Origin: Pyrus communis
Taxonomy: Eukaryota; Streptophyta; Magnoliopsida; Rosales; Rosaceae
NCBI RefSeq assembly: GCF_963583255.1
Contig: NC_084817.1
Span: 20,131,989-20,195,988 of the forward strand
Length of the DNA stretch: 64,000 nt
Reading direction: 5' to 3'
Below are positions 1-11,718 of the stretch, in pieces. The notes beneath the pieces are model-generated. The model did not search any database, was not told the DNA's origin, and saw nothing but the letters and a program-made list of their open reading frames with translations. The first letter of the stretch is position 1, and the number at the start of each line of letters is the position of its first letter. The translations under genes were made by a program, and so were the position numbers.

Positions 1-1751
1 GGGTGGGAAAGGTTTCTGGGTTTTGGGGATGCAGGTTGCAGGGAGAGAAAAGAGAGAGGCGAGAGAGAGAGAGGAGAGATAGAGGGTGGTGGAGGTAGGT
101 TGGGGGGACGGGTGGGGAAGGATTTGTAGAGGTGGATCCCACAATTTTATACAAAAAATAATTTTATTTTTAATTTTTTAGTATTTAATTAATTTTTAAT
201 CCAGTTGGATAAGTGAGTGGGTCCCATCTCTAGCCACGTCAGCACTTAACAGAGAAATTAACAGAAAAACTGATGGAGGTCTAACATTGGACCAAATTCG
301 TCAGATTAGGTATGACATTGTTATTTTTAAAAGATGAGGTATGAAAGTATTGTTCGACCCATAATTGAGGTTGTTTTTTGTCATTTGCCCTTTTAATTTC
401 CTTTTCCGTTTTTGTTTAGAATTTGTCAACAAAAGAAGCCCAATGTCAAACCCTAATTTGGTTTTTAAACAAACAATATTCAGAAAAAATGAGAAAGATC
501 TAGGTTGTAGTTTATACACATGATTATAAACAACTAAACACAGTGAATAATGAATATGTCACTGTATAGTACTATTCATTCCAAATTCTTAAAAAATATT
601 CAAAGAACAAGTTGTATTATAATCTACGTGTCATAATACAAATATACAATGATTTTATAATTTTAGTACAACGTGCTTTTCATTGTATATAATCTCTCTC
701 TTAGCCTCACTTTTCGTTTTTATTAGGATTGGGTTTTCTTGACTCATGTACATTGGGACGCGCCCGGAGAGGGCGATGTTTTATTGATGGCATGGCTCCT
801 TTCAATTGCTCTAAGCAGAGTAAGACGTAGGTCGTTTTTGGCAGCCACGGTCTGACTCTTGATGTGCAGTCGGGCTCTCCTAATATTTTAGGAATACAAG
901 GATTCAGACAAAAAATGAAAATAAAATTCCAACTTGCTTTATATCACCATACCACACGCTGAACATCCATTGCACGACATCCTTCAGAGTCAGAAGAAGA
1001 TGATGTTTTTTGGGTCAATAGAACGGTTGTTTGTACTACTAGACTGCTAGTTGATGAGGATTTGAATTCAACAGGCATCCTTTTGGACTGTTTAATTGTT
1101 TACGTTGACTGGTTGAATTGATAAGAGTCTAGTCACTTCGATCGCCAGTTGCAGCCAGAAGAAGCCGGTACATCGAAACTCGCCATTTAATTGTACTTCT
1201 TTGTCTTCTTCATAAACCCTCGACAGCGTACAAGCTTTGGCTCCAACGAGACTGTCAGTTAGATCGATCCCTGATTTTTTAACTTAAGAAAAGATTCCAA
1301 CCCATTCGCAACTCCTTATGTATTGTTTCGTTTTGCAAGCGATATTGAGAGAAGGGAAACTGAACGCGTAATCAACTAAGCTGCAAGTTATTTACACTAC
1401 TCTACATTGTTTTACAAGATAAAATTAAATTCGTTACTATATTCTTAAGTGGCAATCCAAATCGAACCTATTCATCTCACCCTGGATAATTCTAAACGCC
1501 AATATTTTCCTCCTACTTACAAGTTTATAAGTTTATAGAAACAAAAAAAACATCACAGCCCAAGACAATCAAAACAAAACTTCTTTAATTATGTGATTTG
1601 CCAAGATGCTCATCGTTGACTCTCGAGCCTTGCGGTCGGCTCTAGACTGCAGACTATATATTATTAATAAGCGCCCTCTCAACTTAATTCATTACAATCC
1701 CTCTCAAATAATTGATCACAATAATAGAAGGGTATGTGATGCCATCACTCT
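1..1751. other. Non-coding region with GA-rich and AT-rich DNA
   Basis: I see no gene here. Positions 1-110 are G/GA-rich (a GAGAGA tract near 56-80). Around 365-395 is a motif whose reverse complement reads GGGCAAATGACAAAAAAC, which looks like the terminal inverted repeat of a repeat whose other end lies left of the window; this is a weak inference. The rest is AT-rich with only very short open frames. Confidence 0.4.
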
Positions 1752-1890
1752 TATTTTTAACAAACACTATTATCTACATTAAGGGGGTGAGAGAGTGGGT
1801 TAAGCCTCATAGAAGGTTAGCAATAATGTGGTTTAAATTTATCTTTGGCAAGAATCAAACTTAAAAACTCTCACTCTTGTGAATATTTTT
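1752..1890 (-). mobile_element. SINE, tRNA-derived, 5'-truncated
   Basis: Read on the minus strand, this has a B-box-like motif (GTTTGATTCTTGCC), a middle matching the plus-strand SINE at 1963-2125, and a 3' part reading TGAGGCTTAACCCAC followed by CCCCCTTAATGTAGATAAT and an A-rich tail at about 1752-1762. The head at about 1880-1900 runs into a poly-T stretch, so the A-box region is missing or replaced. SINEs are non-autonomous and rely on LINE reverse transcriptase. The family name is not asserted. Confidence 0.6.
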
Positions 1891-1962
1891 TTTTTTTTTT
1901 CAAAAAAATTTAGGGGAGGGGAGGCTACCCTATCCTAGGGCATTATAAGTTTTGCCACTTAG

Positions 1963-2125
1963 GACTTCGGTCTAGTGATATTCTTCTTCACTAGTAAGTG
2001 AAAGGTCTTAGGTTCGATTCTCGCAAAAAGCGAATTTGAACTGCATTATTGTTAACCTATTATGAGATTCACCGTACTCCCTCACCCCTTTAATGTAGAT
2101 AATATCGTTCAATAAAAAAAATAAA
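1963..2125 (+). mobile_element. SINE, tRNA-derived
   Basis: A tRNA-like head contains an A-box-like stretch (TTCGGTCTAGTGATA, near 1967-1981) and a B box (GGTTCGATTCTCG, near 2012-2024), as expected for an internal RNA polymerase III promoter. A tRNA-unrelated body follows, then a tail with AATGTAGATAATATCGTTC and A-rich DNA at about 2112-2125. It lies about 75 bp from a second copy in opposite orientation. It is a SINE rather than a tRNA gene, because no cloverleaf acceptor stem can be folded. Confidence 0.65.
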
Positions 2126-3563
2126 GGAGTCTTAGCCCCTTCTTTAGTTTTACAGATCGCTGATCAAAAAAATTTATTGATAATAAAATTCGAATATAAA
2201 CTTTAACGTAACAAAAAAAACGATATCTGGCAACTCAACAGACCCTTGTTGGCACTCTTAAAAAACATTATTGAATACATGATGATCACGATAGTGACAT
2301 TGTCCCATTGTAGCAAAAATTATTTACTAGATTAAAGTTGGTCCAAGTTAGCACGTAAGAATATTTCCGTTCATTTTTTTCAAGCTAAAAGAACACAACT
2401 TAAATCAAACGTAAATATTTCAAAAGATGACTCCTCCTAGAAAGCTATCCTGTCCTATCCTACTAAGCCGCCTCCTAGTTCAAGGTCTATTGAGTTGGAT
2501 GGGGATTCTCTAATCTCCCTTTTTCTCTCCCTTCTTTTCCCTGCTCTCACAGTTTTTTATTCTTCTCTCTTTACAAAGATAAATTCTTGAACGTTCAAAT
2601 AGAAAGAGAGAAAAAAACAGAGAAATAATCCTTGTCCCCTTGGAAAAGAGTCGAATTTTAAAGGGTCATAAAGGTTAAAGTGGGGGGCTGCTTGATTTTT
2701 GACGTAGGTTACTTGCCTTTAGTAAAAAAGCAAAAGTAAAATTTAGAAGAGTTGCAAGCATCTAATCCATCACTGTTAAAACAAGTTAATTGCACCTGCC
2801 AAATTCCAAGTTAATTCGGTGTTATCGACACATTCATTTGTATTTTATGGAATTTTTTAATTTTTAACTGTCAGATTGAATGAATTAAAAAAGATCAATC
2901 CTTTTAAATTATGGCTTCTTTGCTTTTTCTTTAATTTTACTTGAATCATTACATAACTTTTTATAGTTTGTTAGGAATGATGGATTCCCGTATTTACCGC
3001 CTACAGTCCTAGGTACATGAGAGATTTTCTCTTACATGCATAGTTCTAGTGGCGTCAAAGTTCTCCTAGTACAATTCTTTGAAATCTTGTTGGTTATAGA
3101 AAATCTTGATCAAACCACCTTTATAAACCCCCAAGTGATTCTTTTCTCTCAATGACAAAAGGAGCCACAAGAGAAAGGTGTAAGTGAGCATGCCAGTGTT
3201 GGATGCTGCCAACATACAGAGAAAGTGAGTGCTGATATATGTTGCGAGTTTAATTAACTTCTAAACCAAACAATTGCGCCATAAGTAGATCGATGGCTCT
3301 CTCAACGTCTCAATTTGTTGAGAGTGTTGAAGATCCTTTTTATGAGCTCTCCTATGACTTACATTGGGTGAGAAGAGGAACCTTGTTTGTTTTTTGCTTT
3401 CATAGATTGGCTGTAAATTGGCACAACGAAGCTCAACTCGTATTCTCAAGAAGAAATGGAAATTATTTGGCCCTAAACAAGCCTAATTTTCATTGCTAGC
3501 CCAAACACACCTCTCCCACAATTCTTCAACTCTTCCACATCCCTCACCTGCGAAAGCAACTTA
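2126..3563. other. Non-coding stretch, no gene seen
   Basis: AT-rich DNA with only short open frames; those at 3261-3499 on both strands have no recognisable family. I see no RNA gene and no convincing transposon ends, and regard it as intergenic. Confidence 0.4.
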
Positions 3564-3689
3564 CATAGAACGAGTTCACTACCACGTAGTATCCCGATTC
3601 AATAATGTAGTGTCATGTGTTGAAAAACTTACACATATCATGGTTTTTGGAAACGGGACACTACGGTAGCAGTGAACTCATTTCATATG
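3564..3689. mobile_element. MITE-like element with terminal inverted repeats
   Basis: The left end reads CATAGAACGAGTTCACTACC and the reverse complement of the right end reads CATATGAAATGAGTTCACTG; after these the two arms continue to match through GTAGTATCCCG and GTAGTGTCCCG. The arms can form a hairpin. No coding capacity. I did not find a clean target duplication. Confidence 0.5.
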
Positions 3690-3844
3690 TCTTTCTCCTC
3701 ATATATTGTCCCCACTACCACTAACACAAAAGATGAAAACTAAAAACAAAACCTCTGTCAACCATGGGCTAAATTATCTACAGTGGCATGTTGAATATAC
3801 AGCCATGGGTTGGGTTCACGGTAGAACTGTTCATCTGTGCAGGG

Positions 3845-3980
3845 AAACAAATAAGACAGTTTTTTAAGTTTTCATATATTCATCTTCTTCAGTTTACTGG
3901 ATCAGACGGACGAAACAAATAAGACAGTTTTTTAAGTTTTCATATATTCATCTTCTTCAGTTTACTGGATCAGACGGACG
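3845..3980. repeat. 68-bp tandem duplication
   Basis: Two apparently perfect direct copies, 3845-3912 and 3913-3980, each starting AAACAAATAAGACAG and ending CAGACGGACG. It lies downstream of the AP-4 mu stop codon. Confidence 0.85.
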
Positions 3981-4597
3981 AAATTGAGAGGGACGTAAGA
4001 GAAGTAAAAATAGGTGTACGAATAACACTACTCAACAAATATTGCTGCGACGGCCTGCTATAACACCGTCACGTGTACATTTTACGGCTATAAGTTCAAC
4101 ATTTCGATAAAATATCAGATGAAAACAAAAGCACTGCTGTTTATCCACCGTCGACTGTTTTTTTTTGTTGTTAAGCAGACTGGAGGTTGGTGCATATAAC
4201 AGACAGATACGGCAGAAGTTCATATGAAACTTACATTGTCATCACTCCCAAATGTTCTGGGCAGAATTTTCTTGAAGACAACATACTCAGACCCGGGAAA
4301 AAATAAATCGAAAGTAACAAAAACTCTTACTGGTTGCAATTTGAGTGCATTTGTACAGTTAATAAACAGCCAATCCACAAGGAGCAATTCAACGAATGAA
4401 TAGTCCAGCTCAAAAAAATTCAGTGATACAACCAAAATGTTCGTCGAGAAATGAAATCACTGAAATCCGAACCCACCGAAAAAAGAATAGAGAGAGAGAA
4501 AGGGTTTCATTAGACATCTTACAACAGCTAGAACCGTTTGCTTTCCAAATCCAATTCCTCCACCGCGAAATGGCATGACAGATGAGGCTTCCTCATA

Positions 4598-7500
4598 TCA
4601 TATCCGAGCAACGTATGAATTGGCGAGAGTAACATATCTTACCCACCTATATGGATTATAAGTCCCAGATTTCTTTGCTATCTGCAAGTACTTTACCTGC
4701 ATCAGAGAAAAAACATTTAACTCAGCATATTCATAGGCAAAAATTGGAGATAAATAACAGAGCTTAGCTATCCAATCTTCAACACATAAACCAACATGTT
4801 GATGTACGGTCGACACATTCCCTATAAAATGGCCTTAGTATTTTATTATACTCTATTTAAAAGCTGAAAAAAGACCGGGGGGACAACATTGTTAAATGGC
4901 GGGGGCCAGTAATGTTAAAAGGTAGTGATAACTCTGCATCTCAGGCATACTTAGCAGGGAAAATCCATTCGCCTCACTGCGCAAGACAACAGAGGATGAA
5001 GAGCTTTGTATAGGATGAGAGCTAGGTATTAGACAAATTAATGACGACCTCTCTGAGGCACCAGGGCTGATGCCTCCCTGGCCCGGAAGAATCACTAAGG
5101 CTGTACATATCAGCCTCAAACAAGTCGTTGGGAACATTTTTATCGCACACGAACAAAGCTGACCTCTTCTATTGCACAATGCATATGCTTCATCAGAAAT
5201 GACATTGTAACCTAGGGGTTTTTCAGAAAATGATCCACCTTTATAGCTCCATTCGAAAACCAATCCTCATTTGAAGATTTAGAAAAGAAACTCGTTTTAG
5301 ACTATGTCAAGGACTCAAGGCCTTGCCATAGTCGAGTCGAGATTTAGTTGGGATAGGGATCCAAAATCTGGAGCCACATTCAACTCACATATTCGACCCA
5401 TAATGTCCCTTTCAAGTCCAACACAAATCAGCAACAGCATGAAAAGAAAGGATTTAACATGATCCATGATGAGTATTTTAACCATAATCAACATCCATTG
5501 CATGTTTTTAACGAGGTAAGAATGAAAGTAATGACAATGGCTTACCTGAAGTCTTGAAGAATTATACATAGGTATTGTAAATGTCATGCTAACTGGACCA
5601 GATTCTTTTGTTATGTTTCCTGCATTGAGTATGTGACGCACGAATATGTATATATAATGAGATTAACATTAAATATGCATCATTTTGAAAGTAATCAAGG
5701 AGATACTAAACCCAATCAATGAAGGTCATACCATGTACTTCAGGGGAAAATGTGAGTCTGGCACGTAGCGTATGTTCAGATCCACCGACAATCTGTTGCT
5801 TGAACTTGTCAATATAGTTTATGCAATAATGGGACAAAGTTTAACACTGCTAAAATCACTACTCAAAACTCAATAACGTGAACAAATGAGATCATGGATG
5901 AGAAATTCTTGCCTTCTTTAATCCCCACTCAAGTCTCTTATTGGCATCCTTGAAGTCTGTTGTTTGTCCAACTGCTCCTGGTTCCAACTCAAAACTGGCT
6001 CTGAAATAACATATATTATTGTTTAAGCAGTGGTTAGTACATATAGACACTATAATGCAGTTTTTAGCAAGGTCCGCCAGTTTGACTCCTCATGTGAATA
6101 CTATGAAGCCTTGTCTACACCTTTTTCATACACTGGAAGTTAAAGGTCCTCTTATTTATAGAATGTCCTTGTAATTACTCAAAGACAACCACCATGTTTT
6201 GCTGTATATTTTAGTTGGTTTTAATAACTGCTGCCTTTACAAGTTCACAACAACCTGCTGAAGTCTAATCAGTCTTTCTAGTTACCTCCCTTTTTGCTTA
6301 TTTTTTATGTCTGCAATTATAGTGAGAGAATGATAGTCATGGGTACCCTACCCAGCAAACAACACCTCCCCTTTCCTTCTCCTCTTTCCTCTCCCTTCCA
6401 ATGTACTGTGAGAAAGGGGTAAAAAAATATCCTAGCAAGACTTGTTAAAATGAAACCCAAGTGAACAAAGTTTTCTATCATATTGAGACTGACATTTGTA
6501 TTTTGAACAAACTTTAGAACCAAGAACAATGACAAATTAAAAACAATGGCAAATTAAAGTACCCAGAAAATCTTATATGGAAATTGATCATCAATTAATA
6601 GACATGCAAAAACGTTGCCCTTTCACCATATCAATTGTTACAAGGATGACATGGAACAATACCTAATCTTCTCTTAGCAATCGAAAATTAAGTGAACAGT
6701 TACCTGATAGTATATTTAGGTAGCGGCATTTGTACAGCAACTGTGTTGGAAGTAATGTTTGAGGGGCACTCGGCATATATTTTCAGAATCACTTCAGCCT
6801 ACAATGGCAATTCCAAACTGTAATTTTCTACCATAACTACACGATAATTTTCTACCTCAGTTACATGATCTTTAAATGATATGAATTATACAAAGTCAGC
6901 ATCATAGTGTAAGGTAAATGCCTCATTCTCTTGTTCAAAATCTGATTCTTTATCTTCCTAAATAATTTTTTTTTGTTAATTTCACAACCTTAAAACATTG
7001 AATAAAATTTATGAAACAGTGATCACCTTATGAGCTCCTGCTTCTTCAATCAACGCATTAATACGAAAAGGGGGCTTGAACTCCTGAGTCATACGGTAGT
7101 TCATGACAGGAAATTCACCGTCAGGGGGCACCTAAAATTAGTACCACAGAGCAGCCATTTAATCATTTCAACAAAAGATATCACATTACTTGAGTATCAG
7201 TTAAATTGAAAAAAGAATAATCTGATCTGACTCATTTTCACTTACCAGGGTCAGAGTTTTGTCTACTTCAAAATTATCAAGACGTACAGATTCATGAAAA
7301 TTGCAATCATCAAGTACCACTGCTCCTGATCCAAATGAACTCCTATAGTCTGCAAGAGAAAGCAGCATTTGAGATTGTGAAAGGACAAGATACAAGCTTG
7401 ACAAAATAACTTGGCATTTAGTGAACGAATTAAAGCTATATTGAGGCATTGTAGTTGATGATTGTAGGCACTAATATCATACGGTTGAGAACATGAAAAA

Positions 7501-10500
7501 GAAACAGGGACTTTCTTTAGAAGAGAGGACATACTGCATGTATCTGACGGTTGTGACCTCAAAATTTTAGTTTATTAATCTAAAAACTAGATATTTTCTA
7601 GGGAACATAAAACTACAAATTTTAAAATTAGATCATCCACTTGACCATAATACCACAAACAACTCCATGACACCATAATATGAAAAGATTTATTTTCAAA
7701 AGATAGTTGTGAACTTGTAAAACATAACAATCCGGTGGCATGTCAGATAAGTACCATAGCCCGACCCTCCGCCTCTTCCTATGCCCAGATCCTCATTGAG
7801 GGCTAATCGGATTTCTGGATTTCCAGAGAGATAGCTTTTCATTTGAATGGTTCCATCAATCTCAGAAGTCAATATGTAACCCTGTATAGCAACATAAGAT
7901 TACCTGATAAGAATAGACTAGCACTGCAGAGCTAATTGACTATATTACTGTTTCCACATATACTGAATAAATATAGTTAAGTTTAGGAGAAGTCAAGAAT
8001 TAAGTCAAAAGAATGTGCATTGCAGTAAAGTTTATGTACTACATGCATTTTATCCATTCTAAAATTTTGAGGCTAAAGTTACAAGCGTTAGAACCTCAAA
8101 GGAGTTTTTGAGTCTAGACACAAGTGTTCAAGATGACTTACAAGAATTTTAAGCCTCATTTGGTATGAAGGATTGGAGTGGAATGGAAAAGGCAATTATT
8201 TTCAAGGTATGTTGAAAGAAGAAATAAAATTTGTGATCAACTTGGAGGTAGGAGATGGATTACTCAAGAAGAAAAGTTATCCATTGCAATTCTCCCCAAA
8301 ATGATAGGATTTAGAAGGGAGAAGTTTTCTTCATACCTAATCCTTTTCTAATCCCCTCAAAATGAAGAATCATTCTCCATTGCCTTCAAAATACCTTGAA
8401 TTTAGAGAGTTGTCCCTTCCAATCCAATCCATTATACCAAAGGAGGCCTTAGCATTCATTTGAAACCCTAAAACCTATATGTTCATCCACAATTCTAATC
8501 CTTCAAACAACCCTTCAGAAAGGTCGAAAAATCCTAAAATTGGCTACTGCTGGACACCTAATCTCTTCATAATCAACCCCCTATTGTGCATGATATAAAA
8601 TTAATTATAAAGAACCAAATAAGCTGAATTTCAGGTGCCATAGAGACACTGTCACAGTGTCACCTCATTCATAAGAACCGCTAAACATACCACTATGATA
8701 TCAAAAGAGATGGGAGTGCAACATTTCTATATCAAACCCAAGAAGTTCATGATAACAATTGGGTAAGATTGGCATCAAATTTTGCTTGTTAGAAACTGTA
8801 ACTTATTATTGTGTCTGTACGATTGTTCTTATATTTTAATGCCTGTATAACAGTGAGCAAAAAGTGGTTAAATCTAATAGTAAGAAAAATATACTCACAC
8901 TAGAGCTGAAAGTCACACTAATCTTCTCGATTATATCCACAAAAATTTCCTCCCTCTTCCTACCACCAGGCTCATTTGCAACAACTGATTTTGTGACAGC
9001 TGTTCCAGGCATTCTCTTTGTCCCTTGCTGCATGCATCGATTTTGGGAGTCAATAACTAAAATGCCAATAAGACCACAATAGAAATGATATTCCACCTAA
9101 ATTCCATTAATTTTCTGAAATTCATAATAGATAGATAACACCTTACCATAAAAAGGCCAGTAGGGCCAATAGATGATAAACGCGCAGATTCGAGAACAAT
9201 TGGCTCATTAAATATATAAGACTTCAACAATTCAGTTGATGTTGTTTGCACAAAGCCAAAATCCTGTAATGAATATACAAAATCAAGTCACAAGCAAGTT
9301 AATAATTTCCATGGATCAAATATATCACAATGTATTTTTCACATAAATGCACATATCAAGTTTATCAACATATATATAGTTTCAATATGAAACACAAACT
9401 TTTATTGGATAAAAATGAAATTTGCAACACGGACAAGGAGTTCTTCGATAAATGCCACCCATCAAAATGTATATCAAAAAGGAAAACCAGTTGAAAACAA
9501 ATTTAAAAAATAAAAAAAAATAAAAAAAATAAAAAAACTATTTAAAACAGGAGTACAGTCAAAATAAATAGCATGAAAACCACTCCTTAAATTCTAAAGA
9601 AACCGAAAGCCCACAAGGAAGTTCAAACTCGAACTTCATCTCTCTAATGAACCATATCCTTTCCCTAGCACCCTTGAAAGTTCTCTTGTTCATCTCCATC
9701 CAAACAACCCAAATTATTGCCAATACAACATAACTTCCTAGCACCAAACCCTTTTCCTCCCTCCCAAAACTTTAACTTTCGAACAGTAAAGAATCACAAG
9801 AAGCAGGAATTGCCCAACTCCAGCTGGCCTTGTACATCGTTAGCACTATTTACGAATAATACGCAGCTGGACAACACACCATTGAGGAGAAAGATACATT
9901 CAGCATTACTTTTGCCGATTCAAATAATCCAGTTAATATCTGAACTTTGGTTGGAAAAAATACTAATTAAAGCTGTCCTTTAAAAGAGCTAGTCATTTAA
10001 ATAACTGTAGGAATAAAACACAAAGGAGGGGGAGCAATAATCAGGGACAAGAAATAGTTACAAAATTATCAACAAGATAACATCAATTCGAGATTTACTG
10101 AAAAGGGTAACTAGCAAATCACATTTTAAATTTTCAATCAAATAGAGAAACTATCTTAGCACATTACGATGATAAGAAGCATGAATTCATATGTGCCCGG
10201 GAAAGATACAACCAAATAAGTTAAGAAATATAAGAGGAGCTTACAATGACTTCATCAAGCAACTCGTACACAAGCACAAAATTCTTCCTTATAGAATCTT
10301 CATTGAGAACCCCAACATAATCTTTGATGACACGGGCAATTCTTTGTAGAAGTTCCAAGACAAGAGATGGTGATACATTAGCTCTTGTGGTTGCGACAAA
10401 CAATAGTCCAACAACCTTCACATGAAAGTAGTTGACACCATCCACGTTCTATTGATTGAGTATAGAAAAAGTCAGTATAAGATACCGTATATGCAGACTG

Positions 10501-11207
10501 AATCAAATGAAAATAGTTGACACTGCCAAACATTCCTCAGTAAGATAATACCTACAAAGACAGGGGGTGCTTCCTCTTGCCCATCTTCTTTCCAAAACTT
10601 CACTTTCCGGAAAAATATCTCTGCGCTTCCTTTTGGCACTTCACCGCGATCTGCATGAACAAAATCACGCATCAAGAACACCATCTTTCAGCACTAAATC
10701 CAATAATAACAGATCTCCCGAATGCTTATTCATCCTTTCTTGTAGAACAAAAAATGTGTTCACTTGCAGTTGTTTCTCTATTTCTCACCATACCCATTTC
10801 CGAAAAGGTCATAATAGTACTAACTTCTTCAAAATCGTGCTCAAATTGCTTATTCATGAACGAAAATTAATTGGGAAAAACTACGGTATGCATGTGCGAT
10901 CTAGGAAACACCCACTAGAGATTAGAGCTGAATTAATAACTGTTCTTGGAGATCTCTACCAAATAACTATTTTAGAGATAATTTCAAATAGTATAAGCAA
11001 CAATTGATCTAAACGAAGATTGAACTACACAACAACTGAGTTGCTGAACAATTCAGATCGGAAGTTAAAATCCTAGGGAGTGAAATTAGTAAGGAATTAG
11101 AGATTGGATCAGTAGAGAGAGAGAGGGAGAGAGAGGGAGAGAGACTGACAGTCGCGGAAGACGATATTGTCGCCACGCTGCGAGAGCAGGAAGAACTGCG
11201 AGATCAT
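4598..11207 (-). CDS. AP4M: AP-4 complex subunit mu
   Basis: Medium (mu) subunit of the AP-4 adaptor complex, which selects cargo with tyrosine-based signals at the trans-Golgi network. Thirteen exons on the minus strand: 11207-11150, 10650-10556, 10448-10245, 9263-9147, 9027-8899, 7881-7755, 7349-7246, 7131-7027, 6798-6704, 6000-5913, 5792-5732, 5619-5546, 4696-4598. They join without frame breaks into 451 residues, the length I recall for the Arabidopsis protein. The product begins MISQFFLLSQRGDN (longin-like mu N-domain, about residues 1-140), has a hinge with PGTAVTKSV, and then a mu-homology domain from about residue 180 (EEIFVDIIEKISVTFSSSG) ending YRWVRYVTLANSYVARI. All introns are GT..AG except intron 10, which starts GC. 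The start is the first ATG, next to a GA-rich 5' leader (11117-11142). Intron 5 holds a Tourist-like MITE. Confidence 0.96.
8152..8448. mobile_element. Tourist-like (PIF/Harbinger) MITE in AP4M intron 5
   Basis: Terminal inverted repeats: the left end reads AGCCTCATTTGGTATGAAGG and the reverse complement of the right end reads GGCCTCCTTTGGTATAATGG. The trinucleotide TTA flanks both sides (8149-8151 and 8449-8451), as expected for PIF/Harbinger elements. About 297 bp, non-coding, wholly inside the intron between exons 8899-9027 and 7755-7881. Confidence 0.7.
11117..11142 (-). repeat. GA-rich tract in the AP4M 5' leader
   Basis: The plus strand reads GAGAGAGAGGGAGAGAGAGG-like DNA directly inside the first intron/exon border, so the minus-strand transcript carries a CT-rich tract just after exon 1. 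Polypyrimidine or GAGA tracts are common near plant transcription starts; no function is claimed. Confidence 0.6.
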
Positions 11208-11707
11208 GGCTGCCTCTGCTTTCCGTCTTCTGTGTGTGTCCGAAATGCGATAGTTCCTCAAAGCTCAGCTTATGAGGTCCCCCGATTGCATTTTCTTTGT
11301 TTTATTTAGTCCCGGCTTGACTCGACTTAAATAAAGTTTTACTTTCATTCACTTTCTCTTAATTTTGTGGAGGCCTATTCGGTTTTACAGTTTTAATTAG
11401 CAAATGATTTTTTTTTTCCTTTTTGTTTTGGGTTTTAATCTGAGTAGGACAATTTTTGTTACTATGCACCTATCAGAAGTGGGTGTACCCTACTAATTTG
11501 AGGGTTCAAGGCGTGCTTTAATATCAAGAGGATACCTTGATACGGGAGGTGGATCGAGGTACGCCACACAATACGTATTTAATCCAATAAAAATATAATA
11601 CACTTTCATCATCCATGTCAAAAGGATTACTACTAGAGTGTAGTACTAGTCAGTTCACAAAATGATTTTGAATAATTGTTTGCCAAAAAAAAAAAAAAAA
11701 ATTGACA
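11208..11707. other. AP4M upstream region
   Basis: This is 5' flank of AP4M (minus strand), then AT-rich DNA ending in a 17-bp A run at about 11684-11700. There is no open frame and no clear TATA element that I would commit to. The A run directly precedes the LINE fragment. Confidence 0.4.
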
Positions 11708-11718
11708 AATAAATTTGT

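Noticed and set aside
9480..9540. A-rich tract as a retroposon tail
   Set aside because: No SINE or LINE body precedes it; simple A/T-rich intron sequence in AP4M.
10567..11007. 146-codon plus-strand frame
   Set aside because: It overlaps AP4M exon 2 and intron 1 in antisense and shows no family similarity.
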